A stretch of 64,000 nt of DNA from SCUD01 sp036824505 (lineage in GTDB: Bacteria > Pseudomonadota > Gammaproteobacteria > Steroidobacterales > Steroidobacteraceae): the NCBI GenBank assembly GCA_036824505.1, contig DAITAA010000016.1:10024-74023 (forward strand). The letters run 5' to 3'. Below, in pieces: positions 35,791 through 42,899 of this stretch; position 1 is the first letter of the stretch, and every line of letters begins with the position of its first letter. The notes below the pieces were generated by a model that did no database searches, had not been told where the DNA came from, and was given only the letters and a program-made list of their open reading frames with translations. The position numbers were made by a program, and so were the translations under genes.

Positions 35791-37569
35791 ATGAGTTCTT
35801 TTGATCACGTCTTTCAACCGGACCGCCCCGGCACAGCGTTGAACGCAGATCGGTCTTTCGACGCGGACGAGTTGCCCGAATTGATCGCAGCCGATGATCC
35901 GACCGAGGATCTCGCCAACGACCTCACGAGCGAGTTGGCGAACTTGAGCGCGCCGACCGGATCGGCGCCGCCGCCGGCTAGTGACGCCGGTCCAGCCGCG
36001 GCCACAGACGACGCGGCCGCAAGTGACGCGACCGGCAGTGCAATAGAGCTGGCCAGCGGCACCGTGCTGCGCGAACGCTACGTCCTTGAGCAGCTGCTCG
36101 GCAGCGGCGGCACGGCCGTGATTTTCCGGGCACGTGACCTGCGGCGCGACGAAGGGACTCACGATAGCCTGCACGTCGCCATCAAGTTGTTGCGGCCGGA
36201 GTTTCGCGATCGAGCCGAAAGCATCGCGCGGCTGAAGCGCGAATTCCACCAGACGCAGTCGCTTGCGCACCCGAATGTCCTGCGGCTTCATGACCTCGAT
36301 TGCGATCGGGGAACGTGGTTCATTGCAATGGAACTCCTGGTCGGCGAGGCGCTCGACCAGCGGCTGCGACGCGCTTCTTCGCGGGGCCTGTCGGCGCGCG
36401 AAGTGTCGTCCATAGTCGCCGCGTGCACCGATGCGCTCGCGTTCGCGCACGAGCGTGGCGTGACGCATGGCGACGTGAAGCCAGGCAACATCTTTCTGAC
36501 CGCGGGCGGCGAGGTGCGCTTGCTTGATTTCGGCGTTGCGCCCGTCTCGATCGCATCGTCGTTGCCGACGGGTGGGTCAACGACTGAACCGATCATTGCG
36601 GCGGCAACGCGCGCCTACGCCAGTCCCGAGGTGCTGGCGGGGCAAGGCCCGGAACCACGCGACGATGTATTCAGCCTTGCCTGCGTAATTTACGAAATGC
36701 TGACCGGCCGGCATCCGTATGGGCGACTAGGCGCAGACCGGGCGCGCGACGCGGGGGTTGAAATCGTACCGCTGCCTGGCCTGTCCGAGCGGCAATGGCA
36801 CGCGCTTTCCAGTTGTCTGGCTTGGCATCGCGAGCTGCGCCCGGCCGATATTCGCGAGCTGCAGCGGGCCCTTCGAGCCGATGTGCCTTCAGGCGTTCCG
36901 TTGCGGGAGGCTGCGGGAGCACCTGGGGGTGCCATTGCGGGGGAGCCGCAGAAGCGGTCGACCAGGACGCGGCGCGGCGCGACAGCAATCCTCGTAGCCG
37001 CCGTCGCCGCCATCGTCCTGGGCGCGCTGCTGAACCGGGTTGGGCTTGAGTCGCAAAACGAACTGCGGTCCGCATCGCACACTGCGCCCGCGATCGAAAC
37101 CGTGAAACAGCCCAGTGCTTCGACTGACGGAATTGCGACGGGCGTCGGCACCGCTGCTGGACCCCAGATCACGGTGCGAAAGGCTGCAACTCCAACGCCA
37201 GTCACGGCCAGCCCACAGCCATTGCTGCCGCCCGGGCAAGTGTCGTTTGGTCTGGCATCGATGGTCGTGAGTTCGCGCGCCGTCATGGCGGCGATTCCGG
37301 TCCGCCACCTGGATAAGACAGGCCGGGTTGCGTGGGTCGCCTGGCGTGCGACGGATGGTACCGCCCTGGCTGGCCGCGACTACGGGGGTCCGCCCGACGG
37401 TGTGGCCAGCTTCGAGGATGGGCATGCGTTGCGCATGATTTATGTGCCGATCGTGAATAACTCACGTGCAGCGGGTGACAGGTCGTTCACTGTGGAATTC
37501 ACGGGCGCTTCGCCGCAAACAAGCTTTGGCTCGATTCCTCGCATCGTCGTCACCATCCGGGGTGACTGA
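35791..37569 (+). CDS. Membrane Ser/Thr protein kinase with C-terminal Calx-beta domain
   Basis: This 592-residue protein begins with an acidic, Pro/Ala-rich segment (1-88). A Hanks-type kinase domain follows at about 95-365: glycine loop LGSGGTAVIFRARD, Lys in HVAIKLL, catalytic THGDVKPGN and metal-binding LLDFGVA. A single transmembrane helix lies near 397-417 (GATAILVAAVAAIVLGALL). A Pro/Thr linker leads to a Calx-beta-like domain near 480-590 (RATDGTALAGRDYGG, FTVEFTGA) that should be periplasmic. The catalytic loop reads HGD rather than HRD. The layout suggests an envelope sensor kinase. No phosphatase gene is adjacent. Confidence 0.88.
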   Translation: MSSFDHVFQPDRPGTALNADRSFDADELPELIAADDPTEDLANDLTSELANLSAPTGSAPPPASDAGPAAATDDAAASDATGSAIELASGTVLRERYVLEQLLGSGGTAVIFRARDLRRDEGTHDSLHVAIKLLRPEFRDRAESIARLKREFHQTQSLAHPNVLRLHDLDCDRGTWFIAMELLVGEALDQRLRRASSRGLSAREVSSIVAACTDALAFAHERGVTHGDVKPGNIFLTAGGEVRLLDFGVAPVSIASSLPTGGSTTEPIIAAATRAYASPEVLAGQGPEPRDDVFSLACVIYEMLTGRHPYGRLGADRARDAGVEIVPLPGLSERQWHALSSCLAWHRELRPADIRELQRALRADVPSGVPLREAAGAPGGAIAGEPQKRSTRTRRGATAILVAAVAAIVLGALLNRVGLESQNELRSASHTAPAIETVKQPSASTDGIATGVGTAAGPQITVRKAATPTPVTASPQPLLPPGQVSFGLASMVVSSRAVMAAIPVRHLDKTGRVAWVAWRATDGTALAGRDYGGPPDGVASFEDGHALRMIYVPIVNNSRAAGDRSFTVEFTGASPQTSFGSIPRIVVTIRGD

Positions 37570-37631
37570 CGCAAGTGCAAGGAAAGCCGGAACGCGACCC
37601 GGCCCTCGTTGCCTGCCAGTCGCGGTACCGG

Positions 37632-38084
37632 TCAGCGCAGGTACAGCACCTGGTCATCGCGGATGATCACGCGGTCGCCGACACGCAGGTTCTGTTTCTC
37701 CAGCTGCGTAACCTGGGCCCAGCGCCCGTCGTCGAGCCGAATGTCGAACTGGTATCCTTCCGTCGGTTCTTGATTGTTCTTCTGGATCTCATGTCCGATC
37801 ACGCCGCCGGCCACCGCACCGGCCGCGATGGCGGCTGTCTGGTGGTCCTTGGTGTTGATCTGGCTGCCGGCCACGCCGCCAATGATGGCGCCAAGCACCG
37901 CACCAGCGCCGATGTTCATTTGCTGGTCACGAAGTCGGACCCGCTCGATGCGCTCGATATTGCCGCAGGTTTCGCAAAGACTGCGTGTGTCGGTCGCGTT
38001 GTCGTAACGGGGCTGTGAGCCGCAGGCGGAGAGCAGCACTGCAGTCAGCGCGACCAGTCCACTCGTCAGGGCAACGTTTCGCAT
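37632..38084 (-). CDS. Glycine-zipper outer-membrane lipoprotein (SlyB/Pcp-like)
   Basis: This 150-residue lipoprotein has a signal peptide with lipobox LLSAC. A glycine-zipper 2TM region follows (IGAGAVLGAIIGGVAGSQI and AAIAAGAVAGGVIGHEI). The C-terminal SH3-like tail has DDGRWAQVTQLEKQNLRVGDRV. Such proteins sit in the outer membrane and are often induced by envelope stress. A GTRCG-N4-CGYAC site with -35/-10 lies 71 nt upstream. Two Cys near residues 37-40 (CETC) are unusual. Confidence 0.85.
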   Translation of the reverse strand: MRNVALTSGLVALTAVLLSACGSQPRYDNATDTRSLCETCGNIERIERVRLRDQQMNIGAGAVLGAIIGGVAGSQINTKDHQTAAIAAGAVAGGVIGHEIQKNNQEPTEGYQFDIRLDDGRWAQVTQLEKQNLRVGDRVIIRDDQVLYLR

Positions 38085-38127
38085 GGGAACCTCCGTGGTC
38101 AGGTGGGGATCGTGTCTGTCGTCACTG

Positions 38128-38169
38128 AGAGTACCGGCGCGGCTTGCCGGCGTCGGTACGGCACCGCAC
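38128..38169 (-). promoter_or_regulatory. Island operator and promoter, site 1 (lipoprotein gene)
   Basis: Read on the minus strand, GTGCGGTGCCGTAC (38169-38156) is followed by -35 CCGACG overlapping its last base, a 17-bp spacer and TACTCT (38133-38128). The repeat is 71 nt before the start at 38084. Confidence 0.6.
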
Positions 38170-38190
38170 GGATCCTCAATGACTCGTGGT

Positions 38191-38235
38191 GGAAGAAAAG
38201 AGACCCGGCCGTGCAGTCAACCGCACCACCGGGTC
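38191..38235 (-). terminator. Rho-independent terminator
   Basis: On the minus strand GACCCGG (38235-38229) pairs with CCGGGTC (38208-38202), followed by the U-rich run TCTTTTCTTCC. It ends the truncated regulator unit before the lipoprotein promoter. Confidence 0.65.
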
Positions 38236-38352
38236 AGGTCTGAATCCGCGGTTCGGAATCGCTTCAGGGTAAGCTGATTCGCAAGTGGGGGGGAATGCGG
38301 ATTCAGTGCGTCGGTTCGTAGAATATCGTTCGAAGCGTGATTGCTCTGTTCG

Positions 38353-38652
38353 CTACCGCACATATCCACGCAGGCGTGCGTTGTTGACACCCCGCACCAT
38401 GGGCGCGGCGGGCATGCCCTCGTTGCCGATCGGTGCGATGTTAGGAGGTGCGTGCTCGCCCAACCTGGTCACCAGCGGGACGAGAGCGGTCAGGGGGAAA
38501 TGAACGTACCGGTGCCGCTTGTCCGTCTCACACAGGAGCGTCCCAATGGCCGGGTCCATTGGTTTGCGGAGTTTCAGGATCCTGTCGCAGGCCGCGCGTG
38601 GCAAGCCTTCGATCAGGCGATTGATTACGTGCGCCGATTCTGCGGCAGACAC
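38353..38652 (-). pseudogene. Truncated Crp/Fnr-family regulator (N-terminal fragment)
   Basis: The 99-residue frame matches only the N-terminal part of the intact regulator at 52658-53371. Shared features are the RLIEGLPRAACDRILK opening against RLLETLPHKARNRILE, then GTLLCE, VHFPLT, IGNEGM and the LRG where it stops. The rest of the sensor domain, the dimer helix and the DNA-binding domain are missing, and downstream sequence up to the terminator shows no regulator similarity. It keeps the same place as the intact copy, just after a DUF3185-like gene (3-bp gap). It may still be translated, but it cannot bind DNA as Crp does. Confidence 0.8.
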
Positions 38653-38655
38653 CCG

Positions 38656-38880
38656 TTATGTGCCTAGGCCCTTGACTCGCACCAGCAGCAATACGCCAGC
38701 GATGATGGCTCCCGCGCCAACCCAGACGGGAACATTGACAGTTTCCCTGTCCTCGACCGTCAGCTCGATCGGTCCCAGCTTGGTTTCGTGCGTTTCCCTG
38801 GTGTAGGTGAAGCCGCCATAGGCCAGGCCCAGAACACCGGCCACGATCAGCAGCAGCGCCGCAAATTTCGTTCCATTCAT
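38656..38880 (-). CDS. Small two-helix membrane protein (DUF3185-like), copy 1
   Basis: This 74-residue protein has two helices (FAALLLIVAGVLGLAYGGF and VWVGAGAIIAGVLLLV) around a short soluble loop (ETHETKLGPIELTVEDRETV). It is nearly identical to the protein at 53381-53599, including the loop. The DUF3185 label is tentative. Function is unknown. It sits between a BON-domain gene and a Crp/Fnr gene in both copies. Confidence 0.7.
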   Translation of the reverse strand: MNGTKFAALLLIVAGVLGLAYGGFTYTRETHETKLGPIELTVEDRETVNVPVWVGAGAIIAGVLLLVRVKGLGT

Positions 38881-38916
38881 GAGCCTTGCTCCTTACTCGG
38901 TATCCGTGGACGCAAA

Positions 38917-38950
38917 TCAGGGGCGGCCTCAAACGCTTGGCCGCCCCTGA
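38917..38950 (-). terminator. Hairpin after the BON-domain gene
   Basis: TCAGGGGCGGCC (38917-38928) and GGCCGCCCCTGA (38939-38950) form a perfect 12-bp stem with a 10-nt loop, 32 nt after the BON gene stop on the minus strand. The following bases are only moderately T-rich. Confidence 0.55.
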
Positions 38951-38982
38951 ATATCAGGCACTGGTTCCGATGGCAACGAAGC

Positions 38983-39297
38983 TCAGGGCTTCAGCTGCAT
39001 ATCGTTCTTGACGGATATCACGCCACTGACGTTATTGGCAACCACGACTGCGTGATTGATGTCGGTCTGTGAATTGACGAACCCGGAGAGTTGCACGACG
39101 CCTTTGAAAGTCTCGACGTTGATCTCCGATGACTTGAGGGTCTCGTCGCCCATTATCGCGGCCTTGACCTTCAATGTGATCGCGCTGTCGTCGACGTATT
39201 CGCCGGGCGACTCGTGGGTGCGCGTGGACGCGCAACCCATGAATGAGATCAGGACGAGGGGCAGCAAGAATGAAAAACGATTCAATAACTTCGACAT
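38983..39297 (-). CDS. BON-domain lipoprotein (OsmY-like), intact copy
   Basis: This 104-residue exported protein has a lipobox (ISFMGC) and one BON domain (SAITLKVKAAIMGDETLKSS, then VVQLSGFVNSQTDINHA and GVISVKNDMQL). BON proteins of the OsmY/YraP type act in the periplasm in envelope and osmotic stress. The last two thirds are almost the same as the broken copy at 53705. No island operator precedes it. Confidence 0.85.
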   Translation of the reverse strand: MSKLLNRFSFLLPLVLISFMGCASTRTHESPGEYVDDSAITLKVKAAIMGDETLKSSEINVETFKGVVQLSGFVNSQTDINHAVVVANNVSGVISVKNDMQLKP

Positions 39298-39475
39298 ATC
39301 CGGACTCCTTGGAATTGTGGGCCAACGATCTCAAGAGAGAGATCCGGCTTACCTTGGCTAGAATGAGCGCAATACGGCAATCAGTCTGTTCGGTGGCGAA
39401 CACAGGCGCGCCATACGACTCTGCCTATGGGCTGATTCGAAACGCACCGGGGTTACAGCGGCTGTCATCCGCGCT

Positions 39476-39823
39476 TCAGCAAGTCGACTGGACTTCCTGA
39501 TAGGTGTTCCGCTCCTGCATGCCTTCCTGGATCTTGTGGCCTGCGATGCCACCGGCGATTGCGCCGCCGGCGGTCGCCAGTTTCTTGCCGTCACCGCCGC
39601 CGATCTGATTGCCGAGAACGCCGCCTATCACCGCACCCGCCACCGTTCCCCCGATCTGGTCGGGATCCTTGACGGGTCGCGTGACGGTGACAAGCACATC
39701 GCGACATTCCTGCCTCGGAACGCTTGCCGACTTCGAATCCATCGTCCGGTATCCGGCCACCGCGGCAACTGCCGTGATTGCCAGGGCGCCTACGATGCCG
39801 CCGATAATGAGTTGCTTGTTCAT
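39476..39823 (-). CDS. Glycine-zipper 2TM-domain exported protein
   Basis: This 115-residue protein has an uncleaved or signal-type hydrophobic N-terminus (LIIGGIVGALAITAVAAVAGY). The glycine-zipper pair is GGTVAGAVIGGVLGNQIGGG and LATAGGAIAGGIAGHKIQEG. It belongs to the same broad class as the lipoprotein at 37632 but lacks a lipobox. It follows the YeaQ-like gene on the same strand by 58 bp. Confidence 0.8.
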   Translation of the reverse strand: MNKQLIIGGIVGALAITAVAAVAGYRTMDSKSASVPRQECRDVLVTVTRPVKDPDQIGGTVAGAVIGGVLGNQIGGGDGKKLATAGGAIAGGIAGHKIQEGMQERNTYQEVQSTC

Positions 39824-39881
39824 TGAGTCTGTTCTCTACCTTGTGACGATTGATTCGAAGAAGGACCTGCGGAGGCCGGAT

Positions 39882-40154
39882 TCATGCTCGACTTGAGATG
39901 CCCCCCAGGAGCTTCACGAAGGCCAGCAGAATGATTGCCCCCAGCAAAGACACGAGCATTCCTGGCAGGCTGAAGTTGCCTTGATTGATGGTCGAAGCTC
40001 CGAAAAACCCGCTCAGGAACCATCCGCCGAGGAAGGCGCCGACGATGCCGACCACCACATTGAGAACGATGCCCTGCCGGCCGTTTGTGCCCATGACCAT
40101 GCTTGCGATCCAGCCGACCACGCCGCCCAGTACCAGCCAAATGATGAAGTTCAT
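39882..40154 (-). CDS. GlsB/YeaQ/YmgE family stress-response membrane protein
   Basis: This 90-residue integral membrane protein has three hydrophobic segments. It carries the family pattern LGGVVGWIASMVMGTNGRQGIVLNVVVGIVGAFLGGWF (shown here in parts: GWIASMVMG, QGIVLNVVVGIVGAFLGG). Members rise in stationary phase and acid or osmotic stress in enteric bacteria; the mechanism is unknown. It is divergent from the Crp/Fnr gene at 40353 across a 198-bp gap holding two operator sites. Confidence 0.9.
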   Translation of the reverse strand: MNFIIWLVLGGVVGWIASMVMGTNGRQGIVLNVVVGIVGAFLGGWFLSGFFGASTINQGNFSLPGMLVSLLGAIILLAFVKLLGGISSRA

Positions 40155-40188
40155 GTGCCGTTACCTCGTGTCTCCGTGAGTTGGGCGA

Positions 40189-40230
40189 AAGTTAGCTGCA
40201 ACTGGGGGCGGCGTCTGTACGGTGGCGTAC
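40189..40230 (-). promoter_or_regulatory. Island operator and promoter, site 2 (YeaQ-like gene)
   Basis: On the minus strand GTACGCCACCGTAC (40230-40217) is followed by -35 CAGACG, 17 bp and TAACTT (40194-40189). The repeat is 62 nt before the start at 40154. Confidence 0.6.
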
Positions 40231-40278
40231 CCAGACCCACTGCACCGGGGCGCACATATATCGGTATGTCAGCGGTAT

Positions 40279-40292
40279 GTACGATATCGTAC
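40279..40292. promoter_or_regulatory. Island operator, site 3 (perfect palindrome upstream of the Crp/Fnr gene)
   Basis: GTACGATATCGTAC is a perfect 14-bp palindrome 60 nt before the Crp/Fnr start at 40353. Unlike the other sites, no -10-like hexamer begins at 22 nt in either direction, so it may serve autoregulation or as an auxiliary site for the YeaQ-like promoter. Confidence 0.55.
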
Positions 40293-40352
40293 GCATGAAA
40301 GCAGGCGGTAAAAACCGGCCTGCGGCGTCAAACCGGGGTGTTTGGATAGAGC

Positions 40353-41117
40353 ATGGGGCGAATTCCCGACAGAGTGGGGCAGAATCACATGCTGGCGGCG
40401 TTGCCAGCCGAGGAATGGGAACGCCTCCAGCCACGGCTGGAGCTGCGGTCGATGCCGCTAGGCTACGTGTTGTATGAGTCCGGCGATGCGATGCGGCACG
40501 TGTACTTCCCGACGACCTCCATCGTGTCCTTGCTGTATGTGATGGAAAACGGCTCCTCCGCAGAGATCGCGATCGTCGGTAACGAAGGTATCGTCGGGAT
40601 TTCGCTGTTCATGGGCGGTGAAACGACCCCGAGCCGCGCCATCGTGCAAAGCGCGGGCTCTGCATATCGCATGCCGGGCAAGTATCTCAAGGAAGAATTC
40701 TTCCGTGCCGGGCCGCTGCAGCGGCTGTTGCTGCGTTATACGCAGGCGCTGATAACGCAGATGTCACAGACGGCGGTCTGCAATCGCCATCATTCCGTCG
40801 AGCAGCAACTCTGTCGTTGGCTGTTGATGAGTCTCGATCGCCTGGCCTCGAACGAACTGAAGATGACGCAGGAATTGATTGCCAACATGCTCGGTGTACG
40901 GCGCGAAGGCGTGACGGAATCGGCAGGCAAATTGCAGAGGCACGGCTTGATAAGTTACAACCGCGGCCACATCGCGGTGCTGGACCGTCCCGGGCTGGAA
41001 GCACACGCGTGCGAATGCTATGAGGTCGTCAAGAAGGAATTCGATCGACTGCTGCCTTGGGCAATAGCCCAGCCACCAATCGCGCCGCAGCGTGAAATTT
41101 CGCCGGCTATGACCTGA
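40353..41117 (+). CDS. Crp/Fnr-family transcriptional regulator, copy A
   Basis: This 254-residue regulator has an N-terminal cyclic-nucleotide-binding-like beta roll (VLYESGDAMRHVYFPTTSIVSLLYVM, in parts YESGDAMRHVYFPT), the IVGNEGIVGISLFMGG segment and a long dimer helix. A C-terminal winged helix follows (MTQELIANMLGVRREGVTESA). It lacks the four-Cys iron-sulfur set of FNR. The cAMP-binding RS pair is not evident, so the ligand is unknown. Cys residues in QTAVCNRHH and HACECYE are also present in the other full copies. It is very similar to the protein at 56822. The 3' end overlaps the YqjK-like gene by 11 bp. Confidence 0.9.
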   Translation: MGRIPDRVGQNHMLAALPAEEWERLQPRLELRSMPLGYVLYESGDAMRHVYFPTTSIVSLLYVMENGSSAEIAIVGNEGIVGISLFMGGETTPSRAIVQSAGSAYRMPGKYLKEEFFRAGPLQRLLLRYTQALITQMSQTAVCNRHHSVEQQLCRWLLMSLDRLASNELKMTQELIANMLGVRREGVTESAGKLQRHGLISYNRGHIAVLDRPGLEAHACECYEVVKKEFDRLLPWAIAQPPIAPQREISPAMT

Positions 41118-41337
41118 AGAAACGCTTTCCCGCCAGCAGGGACGCGAGTCCCGCAAGCAATCCGGCCGCCAGGTCCGGCCGCCGGAGCAGGAAGCGCATC
41201 GTCATGCTGCGCGGGTAGCCGCCGTCGGTGGCGGGTGCCGGCCCGAGTCTGTGCACAATCTCCTCGCGCTGGGCCTGCAGGCGCCGGCGCAACGCCAGGC
41301 GTTGCTCAGCGAGCGATACATTCGCAATCGGGATCAC
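41107..41337 (-). CDS. YqjK-like small protein, copy 1
   Basis: This 76-residue basic protein starts at GTG 41337, which overlaps the preceding stop (GTGA) and has AGGAG 7 nt upstream. It contains EQRLALRRRLQAQREEI, then RPDLAAGLLAGLASLLAGKRFF, a short hydrophobic C-terminus. Position (third after YqjD- and YqjE-like genes) and pattern match E. coli YqjK. Its paralogue is at 60645. Confidence 0.7.
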   Translation of the reverse strand: MIPIANVSLAEQRLALRRRLQAQREEIVHRLGPAPATDGGYPRSMTMRFLLRRPDLAAGLLAGLASLLAGKRFFRS

Positions 41338-41717
41338 AAATTGCTCCTGAGCACGGCCAGGTCCGCAGCGAGTTCTTCGCGCGTTGCCGCAAACGCCTGG
41401 CTGCTCTGCGCCGACAGGGCCCGGAACCGGCGCCAAGCGAGAGCCGTAGCCAGCCCGTAGATGGCAACCAGCGCCAACGCGATCGGGATCCGGTATTCCG
41501 TGTCCCAGCCAAATGCCAGCACCAGGGCTCCGATCAGAAGCATTACGCACACGATGCCCGTATAGCAAAGCAGCGCGAGAACGAGCATCCTGAGGAGCCG
41601 GCTTTTCTGCTCCTCCCACTCAACCCGGGCCAACTGACCTTGAAGATCAGCCTGTGCCAGCAGCGGGCCGCCCGCCGAAAGCAGCATGCGAATAACACGA
41701 AACGGGGTCGATCTCAT
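41334..41717 (-). CDS. YqjE-like phage-holin-superfamily membrane protein, copy 1
   Basis: This 127-residue protein has an amphipathic N-terminus (AQADLQGQLARVEWEEQKSR). Two transmembrane helices follow (MLVLALLCYTGIVCVMLLIG and IPIALALVAIYGLATALAW), then a tail with SSQAFAATREELAADLAVLRS. It is the middle gene of a YqjD-YqjE-YqjK set. The holin name is only a fold-family label; nothing here suggests phage. It is closely similar to the copy at 60959. Confidence 0.85.
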   Translation of the reverse strand: MRSTPFRVIRMLLSAGGPLLAQADLQGQLARVEWEEQKSRLLRMLVLALLCYTGIVCVMLLIGALVLAFGWDTEYRIPIALALVAIYGLATALAWRRFRALSAQSSQAFAATREELAADLAVLRSNL

Positions 41718-41735
41718 TCCAACCTCCCCGGCGCG

Positions 41736-42098
41736 TTACTTGCGCCGGGTGAGCGCAACACCGAGCAGAAGACCCAGAACCGCGCTGATGCCTATCGCCT
41801 GCCACGGATTCTCATGCACATAGCTATTGGTCGCTTTGGCAGTCTCGCGCGTCTGGTCAGCGATCGCGCCGCCGATATCTTCGACCGATTCCCTTGCCGC
41901 CGCGACACGCTTGCTGAGCTTTGCCTTGACGCGGGCCATTTCCTCGCCGGTGAACGACGTCGTGGCCTTGATCAGGTCCTCGACATCCGCGATGAGGTTC
42001 TGAAACTCGCGGGACATGCCAGACGGAGCGCAATTTCCGGCCGCTGCAGCAGCTTTTCCATTGCCCTCGGGCTCGGAGATGTTGGTCTTGGTTTGCAT
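41736..42098 (-). CDS. YqjD/ElaB-type DUF883 membrane-anchored protein, copy 1
   Basis: This 120-residue protein starts at ATG 42098 after a strong AGGAGGAGG. A helical soluble part (LIADVEDLIKATTSFTGEEM, then KAKLSKRVAAARESVEDIG) leads to the C-terminal anchor ENPWQAIGISAVLGLLLGV and a basic end. E. coli YqjD tethers stationary-phase ribosomes to the membrane. It opens the three-gene set and has an operator 73 nt upstream. Confidence 0.88.
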   Translation of the reverse strand: MQTKTNISEPEGNGKAAAAAGNCAPSGMSREFQNLIADVEDLIKATTSFTGEEMARVKAKLSKRVAAARESVEDIGGAIADQTRETAKATNSYVHENPWQAIGISAVLGLLLGVALTRRK

Positions 42099-42143
42099 AA
42101 CTTCCTCCTCCTGCGACTTGCGACAGCCCACACCACCCGATTG

Positions 42144-42185
42144 ACGATACGCGCGCCCAAGGGCGGTGTCTGTGCGTAAAGGTAC
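42144..42185 (-). promoter_or_regulatory. Island operator and promoter, site 4 (YqjD-like set, copy 1)
   Basis: On the minus strand GTACCTTTACGCAC (42185-42172), one mismatch from the consensus, is followed by -35 CAGACA, 17 bp and TATCGT (42149-42144). The repeat is 73 nt before the start at 42098. Confidence 0.6.
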
Positions 42186-42194
42186 GTAGAATGG

Positions 42195-42220
42195 AAAAGG
42201 CCAGCCGCTGGGGACTGGCC
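42195..42220 (-). terminator. Terminator of the tmRNA gene
   Basis: On the minus strand GGCCAG (42220-42215) pairs with CTGGCC (42204-42199), followed by TTTT. It starts 10 nt after the mature tmRNA 3' end. Confidence 0.75.
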
Positions 42221-42229
42221 ACTGGCAGA

Positions 42230-42583
42230 TGGTGGAGGCGGCGGGAATCGAACCCGCGTCCGCAAGCCCTACGCTACAGGATCTACGTGCGTGTCCACGC
42301 CTATTGATCTCGCTTCATGCTACCCGGCGGGCGGGGAAAACATGGAGCCAGCTCAGGAACGTTTTAGCAGTTCCGGCCCTCAGCACACCGGTTCCGCGAT
42401 CCTGTGAGCGCGTCCCCCGATTTGGCAGCACAGGCACTAGCCAGTCGAAGGTTAGGCGGGGTTAAGCCGCCAGAGCGTAGTTGTCGTCGTTGGCAACTAG
42501 AGTTTGCAAGCTGATTAACGAGGAGGCCTGCACCTCGGCACGCCCCTGGAGTTTCGCGACCCACGTCGAAGCCGATCGCCCCC
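42230..42583 (-). ncRNA. ssrA: tmRNA, tag peptide ANDDNYALAA
   Basis: tmRNA rescues stalled ribosomes and tags the nascent chain for proteolysis. The 5' GGGGGCG pairs with 3' CGCCTCC (one G-T pair), followed by A and CCA. The T arm reads GCGGGTTCGATTCCCGC. The tag frame (42494-42462) is GCC AAC GAC GAC AAC TAC GCT CTG GCG GCT TAA, giving ANDDNYALAA, one residue different from E. coli (ANDENYALAA). A possible -10, TAGGAT, lies at 42602-42597 with no clear -35. The 316-bp gap from 42584 to 42899 holds only this and operator site 5. Confidence 0.97.
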
Positions 42584-42820
42584 AGAAGTCTTTCCTATCC
42601 TAACAGATTTCACCGCGTCACCGGCCCATCCACATAAGCGGCAGAACCGTCGGGCGCCTTGCATCTGGCACAATCTGCTCAAAGCAAATCATGAGGCAGC
42701 GATGAGCAGCGCTCGTCCTCAAACCCGGATTCGATGATCAACTCCGCATCCGGAGCCCAGTCCTGCTCGCTGTCGGCCGGCAAGGCCTGCAGGTGGACCC
42801 GCATGCGGGCCGACTGCAAT

Positions 42821-42863
42821 GTACGGTGCCGCACAGACTACGGGGTCGGACGGACGATATTTT
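42821..42863 (+). promoter_or_regulatory. Island operator and promoter, site 5 (GGDEF gene)
   Basis: GTACGGTGCCGCAC (42821-42834) is followed by -35 CAGACT and an AT-rich -10 region at 42856-42863 (GATATTTT), with 16-18 bp spacing depending on the hexamer chosen. The repeat is 65 nt before the ATG at 42900. Confidence 0.55.
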
Positions 42864-42899
42864 CAGCCTGTCGCGCCATGGGTGGTGCAAGGCGTCAAG

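Noticed and set aside
38085..38352. A hidden C-terminal half of the truncated Crp/Fnr gene
   Set aside because: Reading on past the stop in the same frame gives no Crp-like sequence, and a terminator and the next promoter fill the gap.
41334..41717. YqjE-like holin-superfamily proteins as signs of a prophage
   Set aside because: The two copies lie in YqjD-YqjE-YqjK sets typical of chromosomes, with no endolysin, capsid, terminase or integrase nearby.
42230..42583. tmRNA as an integration site that created the stress island
   Set aside because: tmRNA 3' ends are frequent attachment sites, but there is no integrase and no repeated tmRNA end was seen. Island-type genes with the same operator lie on both sides.
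42821..42834. The 14-bp repeat as a CRP (TGTGA-N6-TCACA) or FNR (TTGAT-N4-ATCAA) box
   Set aside because: Half-sites differ: GTRCG is constant in all nine sites and neither CRP nor FNR consensus is met. Only the spacing resembles FNR.
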